Shown here piece by piece: positions 36,341 to 45,588 of a DNA stretch of 64,000 bases. The notes below the pieces were generated by a model. That model had not been told where the DNA came from. It searched no databases and saw only the letters and a list, made by a program, of their open reading frames with translations. The number at the start of each line of letters is the position of its first letter. Position 1 is the stretch's first letter. The stretch comes from an uncultured Luminiphilus sp. (GTDB lineage: Bacteria > Pseudomonadota > Gammaproteobacteria > Pseudomonadales > Halieaceae): positions 215,107 through 279,106 of the forward strand of contig CALSMP010000005.1 in assembly GCA_943787485.1 (NCBI GenBank). Direction: 5' to 3'. Position numbers and translations under genes: made by a program.

Positions 36341-38086
36341 TCAATAGCCACTGACCCAGTCTGGCTCGATTACCCCATGGATTCGCTTGTAGTCGGCATA
36401 GGCAGACAGCAAATGCTCAACCACTTGAGGGTATTCGTCCGCCACGTTGTGGCGCTCGGCGAGGTCGGCGTCTAAATCATAAAGAGCAAAAGCGCCATCC
36501 CCATAGGGCACGGGTAGCTTAAGCAGTTTCCAGCGCCCCTGCCTGACCGCTAGCTTGCCGAGAAACTCTACCACCACCGCTTGCTCTGCCCCTTCAAATA
36601 CGCCACCACCATCAATGATAAGTGGCAGAAACGAGTGTCCCGCTAGCTGCGCCTTGATTGATGGGGCCTGCTTGATCCCGAGAAAATCCATAAGGGTTGG
36701 CAAGACGTCTCTTACCGTGATCATTTCCCTGACAACCTGGGGCAGCCGGCCCTCATGACCCGGAAGACTTATAAAGGCGGTGGCGCGTGTACCTCCCTCA
36801 CTCGGAAATGCCTTGTACATTCTCAAATGCGGCGCCGCTGCGTGAGCCCAGCCCGCGCCATACAGGGTGTAAGAATTGGGCCGACCCATCATTGATGTAG
36901 CGTGGTCAAACCGAGTATCGATGACCCGTCTAATCTGGGGAAAAATATCGGCGGGCCAAGTTTCATCTAAGTCGTGCCCCTCTGCCCCGTTATCCGAGAG
37001 GAATAAAACGACCGTATTTTCATCGCGCCCCGTTTGCTCCAAAAAGGCAAACAACCGACCAACATGTCGGTCAATTTCACTGATCATCGCCGCGTAGACA
37101 GCCATTGACCTGACTTCGCGCTCACGCTCGGATTCTGACAAAGAATCCCAAGGTCGTACCTTTGGAGGCAGCTCCGACATCGGCGTGTCAGGCGATATGA
37201 GATTTACCTGCTTCAATCCGGCGAGTCTTTGCTCCCGAAGCACCTCATAACCCGACGCATACTGCGCAACAAAGCGCTCAATAGTCGCGGAGGGCGCTTG
37301 CAGTGGCCAGTGCGGCGCCGTAAACGACAGAAATCCAAAAAACGGCTGTGTACTATCCCCCCCACCTATCATGCGAATCATTTCATCCGTGAAATACTGG
37401 GTGGAATAGTCAAAGTGCTCGGGCAATGCGGTTAATCTCTTGCCATCGACCTCGTACGGGGCAACTGCCGTGGGATCGGGTGAGTAAGCTGGCTTCATAT
37501 CTTTAAAATGACTGGCTCCACCAGACAGCAAGCTTACCGATCGATCAAATCCCATGGCCCCCGGACTCGATGCGGTCGTCATACCTAAATGCCACTTACC
37601 CGAAAGATAGGTTCGGTAGCCATGGCCCCTCAACAGGGTCGCGATTGTCGGCACTCCCGCCGGTAAGACGCCTGCGTAGGCTGGCGTACCCTTCTGATTA
37701 TCTGCCAGCTCCTCTGCGAGGGAGCCGAAGCCTACCGCATGGGGCTCCTGCCCGGTGAGCAGCGCTGCACGTGTAGGTGAACACGCCGGCAGTACCTGAA
37801 AATCTGAAAACCGGGTACCCATCATTGCCAACCTATCCAGATTGGGAGTTGGAATCTCGCCGCCGAATGCCCCTATGTCGGAGTACCCCATATCGTCAAC
37901 AACGATGAGCAAGACGTTTGGTAAGGCCTGGCTGTCAATGTCCCGCTCTTCGCTAGTTCCGCCGTGGCCGTTAACGCTGATAAAAACGAGGAAGCCATAC
38001 ATCGAGATTCGCGCGATAGACAGGCCAAACCAGCGACTAAAAGCTGGACAGCCAAAGAAAGCCTGTAATAAGAAAAACCAGATCAT
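36341..38086 (-). CDS. Arylsulfatase, Cys-type
   Basis: Sulfatase of up to 581 residues that releases sulfate from aryl or other sulfate esters. The formylglycine motif is PACSPTRAALLTG with Cys102. Calcium ligands are Asp64-Asp65 (VVDDMGYSD) and the FLSDNGAEG block near residue 330. The N-terminus is hydrophobic but long; an internal ATG at 38002 would give a shorter leader. Export is likely. It follows the MoaF-like gene by 10 bases and ends an operon that begins with TonB receptor 3. No sulfatase-maturing enzyme is encoded in the window. Confidence 0.9.
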   Translation of the reverse strand: MIWFFLLQAFFGCPAFSRWFGLSIARISMYGFLVFISVNGHGGTSEERDIDSQALPNVLLIVVDDMGYSDIGAFGGEIPTPNLDRLAMMGTRFSDFQVLPACSPTRAALLTGQEPHAVGFGSLAEELADNQKGTPAYAGVLPAGVPTIATLLRGHGYRTYLSGKWHLGMTTASSPGAMGFDRSVSLLSGGASHFKDMKPAYSPDPTAVAPYEVDGKRLTALPEHFDYSTQYFTDEMIRMIGGGDSTQPFFGFLSFTAPHWPLQAPSATIERFVAQYASGYEVLREQRLAGLKQVNLISPDTPMSELPPKVRPWDSLSESEREREVRSMAVYAAMISEIDRHVGRLFAFLEQTGRDENTVVLFLSDNGAEGHDLDETWPADIFPQIRRVIDTRFDHATSMMGRPNSYTLYGAGWAHAAAPHLRMYKAFPSEGGTRATAFISLPGHEGRLPQVVREMITVRDVLPTLMDFLGIKQAPSIKAQLAGHSFLPLIIDGGGVFEGAEQAVVVEFLGKLAVRQGRWKLLKLPVPYGDGAFALYDLDADLAERHNVADEYPQVVEHLLSAYADYKRIHGVIEPDWVSGY

Positions 38087-38096
38087 TCAAAAAATC

Positions 38097-39035
38097 TCAA
38101 CGTTTCAACCGATAGTCGCTCGCTGGGTCTACGCCCTGTAGAGGCGTAATCAAGGCGCCCGATGACACATTCACCAGCTCGCCATAATCCCAGCCCTTGA
38201 AGGCCGCCATGGCGCCACTCGATCTCATGGCCGCGTAATCAATCGTAATTGTCGACACTATATGCATGATTTTTTCGACCCACACGATCAAGTAAAAGTC
38301 ATCTTCGAATTTTACGATCTGCGCAAAGTCAGTGTCCGCAAGTCCCTGCTCATTGCCTGACACACAATGCCAGGTAAATAATTGATCAGTGACATAAATA
38401 TGCTCATAGGCGTCTTTTTGGCTGTATTGGTACAGGTAGCGTTTACCCACCAAATCAGAAGATCGCAAAGTGTGTCGTGGCGTCTCAGCTGTTAACGCCC
38501 CACCAATATTCGCGTTAAGAATTTCCACGCTGGAGGCATTCACAGACAGCTGCTGGGCCGATCGCTCATAAAGAGATAGCGTATCCTCATCGCGCCGCGG
38601 GAACTGGCCGAAAACCCAGGTCGCAATTCCGCGAGTCTCGTCAAGCACGAAGGACACCATCTGCGCCCTGTTCAGCCCGGGGATGTACTCGACAAAAAAG
38701 TAACCTTCTCTTGGCTGGGTTGCGATGTATTCCGAATAACCACTTTCACCGGTCTCATCACCCGCAATCACAGTCCACTGCAGTACCTTAGGACTGACAA
38801 ACTCAAAGCGCATCGCGAAGGCGTCACCTCGCCGCACAGTGTAAAGCTCCACGGTTCGTCCAGACAGCAGGCTGGTTTGCGGCAAATTGTACTCACTGAA
38901 TCCCTCAGCCATCTCGCCGATAGAGATATAGCTAAGCTCAGAGCCATCGGACGCGGACGTCGGCAAACCAGCGATCAATGATGAGACCCCAAGCGTCAGT
39001 ATCAAACCACATCTAACCAGTGCTTTCGTTAACAT
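38097..39035 (-). CDS. MoaF-like secreted protein of a monoamine/arylsulfatase gene set
   Basis: 312 residues with a signal peptide ending near PTSASDG, then two lipocalin-like halves. The first has LLSGRTVELYTVRRGD and GYFFVEYIPG; the second has LVGKRYLYQYSQKDAYEHIY, TWHCVSGNEQGLADTD and VWVEKI, which I recognise as MoaF N- and C-terminal domains. The name comes from the monoamine regulon of Klebsiella, where moaEF is tied to tyramine use and arylsulfatase control; the molybdenum cofactor label in some databases is misleading. A ligand-binding role is assumed. It lies between an amidohydrolase and arylsulfatase. Confidence 0.75.
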   Translation of the reverse strand: MLTKALVRCGLILTLGVSSLIAGLPTSASDGSELSYISIGEMAEGFSEYNLPQTSLLSGRTVELYTVRRGDAFAMRFEFVSPKVLQWTVIAGDETGESGYSEYIATQPREGYFFVEYIPGLNRAQMVSFVLDETRGIATWVFGQFPRRDEDTLSLYERSAQQLSVNASSVEILNANIGGALTAETPRHTLRSSDLVGKRYLYQYSQKDAYEHIYVTDQLFTWHCVSGNEQGLADTDFAQIVKFEDDFYLIVWVEKIMHIVSTITIDYAAMRSSGAMAAFKGWDYGELVNVSSGALITPLQGVDPASDYRLKR

Positions 39036-39059
39036 AACCTATAAAGTGCTCCGTCTATG

Positions 39060-40838
39060 TCAGTGGGTATCAACCGCTCGCTGATCATGAATAACGTTAC
39101 CATTGACAACCGTCATCAAGACTTGTGTTTCGCTGATTTCCGTCTCCGGCACTTCAAAGAGGTTACGGTCAAGCACGATAAAATCCGCGAGCTTTCCAAC
39201 CTCTATAGAACCTGAATTGTTTCGCGAGCCTCCAGTCGCCGCTCCGTTGACCGTGACAATTCGCAGGGCTTCAATGAGGGATACCGCCTGCTCAGGCCAT
39301 TGCGCTTCGATGCCATCAGTGTAAGGATTTCTGCGCGTGACCATTGCCTCTATGCCGGGCCATGGATTGGTGTTGGGCACCACAGCAGGCCAGTCAGAGC
39401 CATAAAATACGGTGGCGCCCTGATCGATGAGTGAACGCATTGGCCACATTTTTTTCGCCCGATCCTTGCCCAGCACCGCTTCCCGCGCACCGTCCGATGC
39501 AGTCGGGTACCACAAAATCGGACACATCTCCGCCGCCACATTTAGCGCAGCGAATCGGGGCATATCCGCGGGGTGAATAAACTGGGCGTGAGAAATTTCG
39601 TGCCGCGGCTGGTAATTTCCACTGACTTGCCGGGCATGGGCAATAGCATCGAGCGCCTCGCGAGCGGACCGATCACCGGTTGCATGAATCTTGACTGATA
39701 ACCCCTGTTGATCCAGCCACACAACATCCCGCCGCAACTCATCAGGAGGCAACGTCATTTTGCCGAAGTACTGTTCGCCGTAAACGGAATCAGGAAGATA
39801 AGGTTCTAGCATAGCGGAGGACCGTGTGAGGGGGACCCCATCAAGCATAATTTTCGCGAAGTCGGTATGCACCATCGCCGAATTCAAATCAGACCGGGCG
39901 CGTATATTAGCAAGCTCTTCTTCGTGAGACGCAGACCAGCTGCTTTTCCATGCTAGGCTGGTATGAACCCTGACCTTTAACTCGCCTCGCTCATCAAGTG
40001 CCGTATACGCTCGCAGCGCCTCTGTCGTGGTCATGGCATCTTTTACTGAGGTAATGCCGACGCCAACTGCATCGTCAAACACCCGCCTCACTGCATCCAT
40101 ATTCGTCTCATGAGGATAGGCTGGCAGCTGTCTCTGAGCGTCATAGGCCGCATTGTCCAAAAGAATACCCGTCAACTTCCCGGTGACAGGGTCGCGCTGA
40201 AATTGCCCCCCTGGAGGGTCAGTGCGTGACTCTGAGATCCCAAGGGCCTCCAGCGCTGCGCTGTTTAACCAAGCGTTATGTACCGCCCAATCGATGAGAA
40301 AAACGGGATGCTCGGTTGTTATTTGATCCAGCATTTCGCGGGTCGGCGGATTGGCAGATTTTAAGAGATGGCTCGGCCATTGGCCTCCTCTCACCCAGGC
40401 CCCCGCCTCCATATTTCTTGCACAGGATGCAACGACCTCGAGAATTTCTTCAAGGGATAGCGAATGGGCAAAGCTACATTCGTAGAATTCTTTTAAACCG
40501 CCCTGCAGAGGATGCATGTGCATATCGTGAATTCCCGGCATAACGAATCGCCCGCCGAGATCGACAACCGCCGTAGCCTCGCCAAGATAACCTGCTATCA
40601 CGGTATTGGAGCCCACCGCCACGATGACACCGTCGCTTACAGCAAAGGCCTCCTGGATACTATTGGCTGGGTCAGCGGTATACACCTGACCACTCATAAA
40701 AATCTGGTCCGCCCCCGCCGGAGCCGTTTCGCCGCAACCCGTAAATCCCAAGACCACCAGACACAAAATTAGAAGGCCCGCCTGCGTGTCCGAGGTCTCG
40801 CTGCTGCACCAGGCGGATTTAAGGAGACGCTTCAGCAT
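39060..40838 (-). CDS. Lipoprotein amidohydrolase, second copy (YtcJ-like)
   Basis: 592-residue amidohydrolase with a hydrophobic leader and lipobox FTGC (Cys35). Metal-binding HMH at 107-109 (GIHDMHMHPLQGG), and GSDWPAVVPNTNPW near the C-terminus. It is a clear paralogue of the 4162-5934 protein: same order of blocks (GGQW, HPVFL, GSDWP, LADFIVL). It follows TonB receptor 3, as the first copy follows receptor 1. Substrate unknown; membership in a MoaF-arylsulfatase operon points to an aromatic or amine-linked compound. Confidence 0.85.
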   Translation of the reverse strand: MLKRLLKSAWCSSETSDTQAGLLILCLVVLGFTGCGETAPAGADQIFMSGQVYTADPANSIQEAFAVSDGVIVAVGSNTVIAGYLGEATAVVDLGGRFVMPGIHDMHMHPLQGGLKEFYECSFAHSLSLEEILEVVASCARNMEAGAWVRGGQWPSHLLKSANPPTREMLDQITTEHPVFLIDWAVHNAWLNSAALEALGISESRTDPPGGQFQRDPVTGKLTGILLDNAAYDAQRQLPAYPHETNMDAVRRVFDDAVGVGITSVKDAMTTTEALRAYTALDERGELKVRVHTSLAWKSSWSASHEEELANIRARSDLNSAMVHTDFAKIMLDGVPLTRSSAMLEPYLPDSVYGEQYFGKMTLPPDELRRDVVWLDQQGLSVKIHATGDRSAREALDAIAHARQVSGNYQPRHEISHAQFIHPADMPRFAALNVAAEMCPILWYPTASDGAREAVLGKDRAKKMWPMRSLIDQGATVFYGSDWPAVVPNTNPWPGIEAMVTRRNPYTDGIEAQWPEQAVSLIEALRIVTVNGAATGGSRNNSGSIEVGKLADFIVLDRNLFEVPETEISETQVLMTVVNGNVIHDQRAVDTH

Positions 40839-40922
40839 ACGGCCACCCCTCAGGCGTTGCTCACGCCGGTCGAAAAAGTTCCACCCTCAAAGGAGGATAT
40901 TGAAACAGCGAATAAGCATAGA

Positions 40923-40942
40923 GGGGCGCAAGAAAGCGCCCC
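40923..40942 (-). terminator. Terminator-like hairpin after TonB receptor 3
   Basis: Perfect 7-bp stem GGGGCGC/GCGCCCC with a 6-base loop on the minus strand, between receptor stop (40958) and amidohydrolase start (40838). The following tract (TCTATGCTTATT) is only partly T-rich, so termination is probably incomplete. Confidence 0.6.
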
Positions 40943-40957
40943 AAACAGGGATTTGAA

Positions 40958-43285
40958 TCAATCAAATCGAAGCGCAACTCCAACACCAAATGTGGGCTCT
41001 GAGAGGTTAGGCAAGCACAGATTAGACTCACTCAATCCTGCGAGGCTTGTCATTCCGTTGCAATACTCTTCCCCGGTAAGGTTCTCACCCCACAGGTTCA
41101 CCTCGTATTGCTCTTCCGACCCAAAGGTATAGATCGCGCGCGCATTTAAGTTCCAGAATCCCTTCTGACTCAAATTTGCCGCATTGCCAAGATCATAAGT
41201 AACGTCGTCTCGGTACCGGAAGTTCGTTTGCAATCCCAGCACGCCGGTTGCAAGAGCAATGTCTTTTCGGATCAAACCGGTAAAAGTCAGATCAGGGGTA
41301 TTGGGAATGTCGTTGCCAGACATAACGCCCGCAATAGTGCCCGGATCGTCAATTTCTGAATCCAGCAAGCCCAAGCCTGCCTGGAGGTACCAACCATCCC
41401 CAGGTGACATAGTGAGCTCAATTTCGGCTCCCATCAGGCTAGCCTCTGGGACATTGGTGAGCTGTGGAATTCCCTCACCGGTCGCAGGATCAACAAGCAC
41501 CTGGAAAGACTGAAGATCTTCCCAGTCGTAATAGAACGCCGCTACGTTGAGACGCACCGTGTCATCCATCCAGTCCGACTTGTAGCCTACCTCGTAGGCG
41601 AGAAGCGTTTCAGGATCAACATCTTGCGCTGCGAGGCCCTGAAGCGCCTGTAACGCGGCGATGCTAAAACCACCGCCCTTGAATCCGCGCGAGATACTGC
41701 CAAACAACATGCTGGACTCGTTCATTTGATAACTCAGAGCAAGACGGGCACCCCACTCATCCCAATCCCCGTCCAATACCTCAGAAGGCGGCTCAAACAA
41801 CGCAGGGAATGATTCAACCGCATTGCGGCCGACGAAGGCATCATCGGGATAGGACGGGCAGAACGGAGGGCCTCCAATGGTACCCACACAACGTACCGAC
41901 GGCGCGTTAGTTCCCTTTTTGGTCTCATTGGTCCAACGCAAACCAGCGGTCAAGGTCAAGGCGTCAGTTACATCAATGTCGACTTGGCCAAATACCGAAG
42001 TAGCCTCGTTGTCCTGCTGAACAATTGTGTTGGGAACGATGTTAAAGAAGTCGGTTCCCGACGGCGCATAGGGGGCAGGTGTCCTTCGAACAGCCGTGGT
42101 GTACTCGGCATCTTCAGAGAAGTAATAGAATCCACCTATCCACCGCAGGGCCGCATCACTAGGTGACGCGACACGAAATTCCTGTGACCACTGCTCATAC
42201 TCACCTTCTTGATAAAACTGAAATACCGTTGTGGGCCCACCGTCCGAGTCCTCTTGATACTTCACATCCAAATTATCGAAAGCCGTGATGGATGTGAGAG
42301 TAAAGGCATCGCTGCTCCAGTCGAACCGCAGTGAGAAACCGTCCGTCTCCACATCTTCACGATGCACCAAGCCGTTAAAGGTATCCTCCCAATCGCCGTA
42401 TTGATGTACGAACCCTGTACTGTCCGCACAATTTGGATTGTTAAGGGGTATCAAGTTATCTACGGGGACACTGCAGGGTGCGAAGATGTTATTGGGGTCT
42501 AGAAAGCCAACATTTTTAAATGGAACCGGTTTCGCGTCAGACTGGCCTGCATAGGCTTTAACAAGCACATCCAGATTGTCAGTGGGTTGCCATGCCAATT
42601 GGGCCCGCATGGCCTGCCTGTCGGTATCCCCCACCTTTTCCCCAGCGGATAGACTATCGAAAACCCCATCACGGGTGTTACTCATGCCTGATAGCCTAAT
42701 GGCTGCGTTTTCTCCCAAGGCGAAACCAATAGCGCCCTCCACATCGAATTGACTGAAACTACCTATTCCTGCCCGAATGTATCCGTTTGTCCCGTCTTCG
42801 GGTCGCGGCTTGGTGCTAATGAAATTAACCGCACCACCGGTTGTATTTCTCCCAAACAGCGTGTTCTGCGGACCCCTGAGCACCTCTGCCCGCTCCATAT
42901 CAAAAGTCGAGAACGAAACGGCGAACGGGGAATTCAGGGACACGTCGTCGAGAAATACCCCAACGGCGCCCACAACATTCAAATGGAAATCAGCTGTGCC
43001 CACGCCTCGAATAAAGAAATTCTGCTTGGCGCCGCCCTGTGGAACAGAGCCCGCATTGGGAATCAGGCGCAGTATTTCATGTGCCGACTGCACACCCAGC
43101 TCATTAAGATCATCACCGGTGAAAGCATCTATCGATATCGGTACTTCCTGCAGGGATTCTGAGCGCTTCTGTGCCGTCACCATCACTTCTTCGAGCCCGA
43201 GAGCAAAAGCAAAAGACGGTGTCAGCGACGCAACGGCCAAAACAAGTGGCGCAAGGCTGGGTTTTCTATGCGTGATCTGCTTCAT
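40958..43285 (-). CDS. TonB-dependent outer-membrane receptor 3
   Basis: Receptor of 775 residues from the ATG at 43285, chosen because GGGAG precedes it at 10-12 bases; an ATG-like start at 43300 is also open. Signal peptide ends near SFAFAL, then TonB box-like LEEVMVTAQKRSES, plug block RGPQNTLFGRNTTGGAVNF, and a barrel that closes with VGVALRFD. It heads the operon receptor-amidohydrolase-MoaF-arylsulfatase. A promoter with a palindromic operator-like site lies 70 bases upstream. Confidence 0.93.
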   Translation of the reverse strand: MKQITHRKPSLAPLVLAVASLTPSFAFALGLEEVMVTAQKRSESLQEVPISIDAFTGDDLNELGVQSAHEILRLIPNAGSVPQGGAKQNFFIRGVGTADFHLNVVGAVGVFLDDVSLNSPFAVSFSTFDMERAEVLRGPQNTLFGRNTTGGAVNFISTKPRPEDGTNGYIRAGIGSFSQFDVEGAIGFALGENAAIRLSGMSNTRDGVFDSLSAGEKVGDTDRQAMRAQLAWQPTDNLDVLVKAYAGQSDAKPVPFKNVGFLDPNNIFAPCSVPVDNLIPLNNPNCADSTGFVHQYGDWEDTFNGLVHREDVETDGFSLRFDWSSDAFTLTSITAFDNLDVKYQEDSDGGPTTVFQFYQEGEYEQWSQEFRVASPSDAALRWIGGFYYFSEDAEYTTAVRRTPAPYAPSGTDFFNIVPNTIVQQDNEATSVFGQVDIDVTDALTLTAGLRWTNETKKGTNAPSVRCVGTIGGPPFCPSYPDDAFVGRNAVESFPALFEPPSEVLDGDWDEWGARLALSYQMNESSMLFGSISRGFKGGGFSIAALQALQGLAAQDVDPETLLAYEVGYKSDWMDDTVRLNVAAFYYDWEDLQSFQVLVDPATGEGIPQLTNVPEASLMGAEIELTMSPGDGWYLQAGLGLLDSEIDDPGTIAGVMSGNDIPNTPDLTFTGLIRKDIALATGVLGLQTNFRYRDDVTYDLGNAANLSQKGFWNLNARAIYTFGSEEQYEVNLWGENLTGEEYCNGMTSLAGLSESNLCLPNLSEPTFGVGVALRFD

Positions 43286-43353
43286 AAAAGGCGCTCCCAA
43301 TGAATTATTAGTATTTTTGGTGCTTTAAGCCCTTAACGGCCTTAATTTTCCTA

Positions 43354-43382
43354 CAGGTAACCCGTTACCAATATGATGTCAA
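43354..43382 (-). promoter_or_regulatory. Promoter with palindromic operator, copy 2 (receptor 3 operon)
   Basis: On the minus strand TTGACA (43377-43382) is followed after 17 bases by TACCTG (43354-43359). The palindrome GGTAACGGGTTACC fills the spacer and overlaps the -10. The hpaE promoter has the same geometry and nearly the same sequence (CATTG, CATATT, GGTAAC, GTTACCT), which argues for one shared regulator acting as repressor. Confidence 0.65.
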
Positions 43383-43427
43383 TGGCTTGGATAGAATATG
43401 CACGCTCTGAGCCTGTCGGCCTCTTGG

Positions 43428-44336
43428 TCAGCCCTGACGATTGCTTCTAAGTTGGTCAGTCAAGTCAGTACAAGTGCTGGGGTCATCCTCTACCGTATTA
43501 GCGAGAACGCCGATGGAGGGGCATCGCACCTCAACCACGTCACCCGGTACAAGATACTTTGGCGGATCAAAACGGGCGCCAGCGCCGTTGGGCGTCCCCG
43601 TGGAAATAATATCCCCCGGCTGTAGCGTATAAAAAATAGAGAGATAGCTAATGAGGTAATCGAAGGGAAACATCAGGTTGGCAGTGGTGTCGCTTTGCCG
43701 CATTTCGCCATTCACGTGAGTCTCTAAGCTGAGATTGCGAAAATCGCCGACACTCTCGGGACTCACCATATAGGGACCGATACTGCCAATGCGCGAAAAG
43801 TTTTTTCCTTGGGTCACGTTAAATTTCGCATGGCGCACCCAGTCACGGATCGTCCCCTCGTTCATGAGGGTATAACCCGCAACGTAATCCATCGCCTGAT
43901 CTTGGGGTATGCGATGACCCCTACGCCCGATTACCAGCGCAATCTCGCCCTCGTAATCGAGCTGCTCACTTTCAGGGGGGCGCCAGAGCGCCTGGCCACT
44001 TCCGGTAAAGGATTCTTGCGCCCGCATAAACAGGCTTGGCCACTCGGGGTCGGGGGTATTGTCTTTGTATTCGGCATTGCGATTGGCATAGTTGACGCCA
44101 ATACAGATGATTTTTGAGCCACACACCACGGGCGGCGACAAATTGACCTCTTCGAGTGATAGATCCGGGGTGTTCTTATCCTGAAGCTCCGCCAGTGCAT
44201 CCCAAGACAGCCCCTGATTCAACAACTGCAATACCGATCCGCCCTCGCGAGCGCCAAGATTAATAACGCCCCCATCGGTAACCACGCCCCAGGTGTTCTG
44301 CCCGTCAACTGAAAAACTCGCAAGCTTGATGGCCAT
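43428..44336 (-). CDS. Fumarylacetoacetate hydrolase family protein, HpaG-like candidate
   Basis: 302-residue FAH-fold enzyme. Metal-ligand block QLDYEGEIALVIGRRG, GTIRDWV in place of the more common NDVSARD, and GDIISTGTPNGAGAR. Such enzymes hydrolyse C-C bonds or isomerise/decarboxylate ring-cleavage products. In the homoprotocatechuate pathway HpaG decarboxylates the diacid after HpaF, and no other hpaG is present here, so this is the best candidate. It lies 3 bases after the Rieske oxygenase in an operon divergent from hpaE. E. coli HpaG is a two-domain fusion; this is a single domain. Confidence 0.75.
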   Translation of the reverse strand: MAIKLASFSVDGQNTWGVVTDGGVINLGAREGGSVLQLLNQGLSWDALAELQDKNTPDLSLEEVNLSPPVVCGSKIICIGVNYANRNAEYKDNTPDPEWPSLFMRAQESFTGSGQALWRPPESEQLDYEGEIALVIGRRGHRIPQDQAMDYVAGYTLMNEGTIRDWVRHAKFNVTQGKNFSRIGSIGPYMVSPESVGDFRNLSLETHVNGEMRQSDTTANLMFPFDYLISYLSIFYTLQPGDIISTGTPNGAGARFDPPKYLVPGDVVEVRCPSIGVLANTVEDDPSTCTDLTDQLRSNRQG

Positions 44337-44339
44337 GGG

Positions 44340-45434
44340 TCAGATCACCGGATTCTTGATGATGTCTGGCGCCACCGGGTAGGTTTCACGCTCCTGCTCG
44401 ATCCGCTCAAACCACATTCGACGAAAGTGTGCCAACGCCGTGTCACTGGCCAATCCCCGCGGCTGAAAGTCATCTGCCTGCTCAAGAATTTTTTGTTGGG
44501 CCTCAATAATGACTTTGTCTTCAAAAAAGCCTGTGAACATTGCCTCTCGCAGGGTCTCCCCTACATCATCTTCGCCCATTCGGAAGTTGCGCAGGTACTC
44601 CCAGAAAAAATGGGTGGTACTCCGGGTCTCCGGCGTCATGTATTGACAGTTTCGAAACTCTAGCAACTCCCCAACATGCTCTGTGGAATCCCACCCAACA
44701 GCGCCGAACTGGGTATCCATCAAAAAGATTCCAGGCATATACATACGCACAAAATTACGCCTATCCACGATGGTGTCTTCTGGCCAGGGGGTGATCTTCT
44801 GCAAATAAGGAGGTTGTCGAGATTCGCGGTGCCATCGCTCAAACTCGAAACCATTGGCGAGCTTGTCAACGTGCTGCGCAGACTCCGTCGCGTAATCTTC
44901 AGACCCCCCCAGCGTATTCGTATGCACGAAGGCCAAATGAGAAAAATCCGCGAGGTTATCCACGATCAACATCCAATTAGCGTCGTAGTGTAGATAGCAG
45001 CGACTAGGCAATCCGCACCAGCTCGGATCGTCCAAGGGTTCAAAATGGGGTATATCTGCAGGGTCCGCTTTATCGGGCTCGCCCATCCAGATCCAGAGCA
45101 TGCCGCCGCGATCCACTAGCGGATAACTGTGGACCCGGTGGTTGGCACTGATTGTTGCCTGACCCGGAATCTCGACGCAGAGCCCCTCTGAATTGTATTT
45201 CATGCCGTGGTACATGCAGCGCAAGCAGTCCCCTTCGATGCGCCCCATAGACAGCGGAGCTGCCCGGTGGCAACAACGATCATCTAACGCCACATGGTCG
45301 CCGCCCTGGGTGCGAAAAATGACAATCGGCTTTTCCAGAAACGTTCGCGCAAAGGGCTTATCGCTCTCTATTTCGCTGGTCCACGCAGCCGCGTACCAAC
45401 AGTTGTAGAGAAACCAATTACCGGCATCTCGCAC
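44340..45434 (-). CDS. Rieske non-haem iron oxygenase, VanA/O-demethylase-like
   Basis: 364-residue oxygenase subunit. Rieske ligands are Cys54, His56, Cys73 and His76 (DRCCHRAAPLS and CMYHG). The mononuclear iron site is in DNLADFSHLAFVHTN. Length and layout fit the single-subunit VanA-type group (demethylases and related monooxygenases) rather than two-subunit ring dioxygenases. Divergent from the homoprotocatechuate genes, it could supply their substrate, for example by demethylating homovanillate; this is inference. No VanB-type reductase is next to it, so a reductase from elsewhere must serve it. Confidence 0.87.
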   Translation of the reverse strand: MRDAGNWFLYNCWYAAAWTSEIESDKPFARTFLEKPIVIFRTQGGDHVALDDRCCHRAAPLSMGRIEGDCLRCMYHGMKYNSEGLCVEIPGQATISANHRVHSYPLVDRGGMLWIWMGEPDKADPADIPHFEPLDDPSWCGLPSRCYLHYDANWMLIVDNLADFSHLAFVHTNTLGGSEDYATESAQHVDKLANGFEFERWHRESRQPPYLQKITPWPEDTIVDRRNFVRMYMPGIFLMDTQFGAVGWDSTEHVGELLEFRNCQYMTPETRSTTHFFWEYLRNFRMGEDDVGETLREAMFTGFFEDKVIIEAQQKILEQADDFQPRGLASDTALAHFRRMWFERIEQERETYPVAPDIIKNPVI

Positions 45435-45588
45435 GTCACTTCCTCCTCTTCTCTAGGCTGGACATCATGGCTCTATTGCTGCCGCTATACTCGCGACAAC
45501 AGCTGCTGACTGACTGGCGTCTTTTCCTGCAAGCGCTACCATATCCTGAGTCAGCCGCCGCCGCTGGTGTTAATGCCAAACTTGGGCA

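Noticed and set aside
38097..39035. Molybdenum cofactor biosynthesis protein
   Set aside because: The MoaF name derives from the monoamine regulon; the protein is secreted and no cofactor genes are nearby.
44340..45434. Rieske enzyme as a ring-hydroxylating dioxygenase alpha subunit
   Set aside because: Length of 364 residues, absence of a small subunit gene and the VanA-like layout favour a one-subunit demethylase or monooxygenase.
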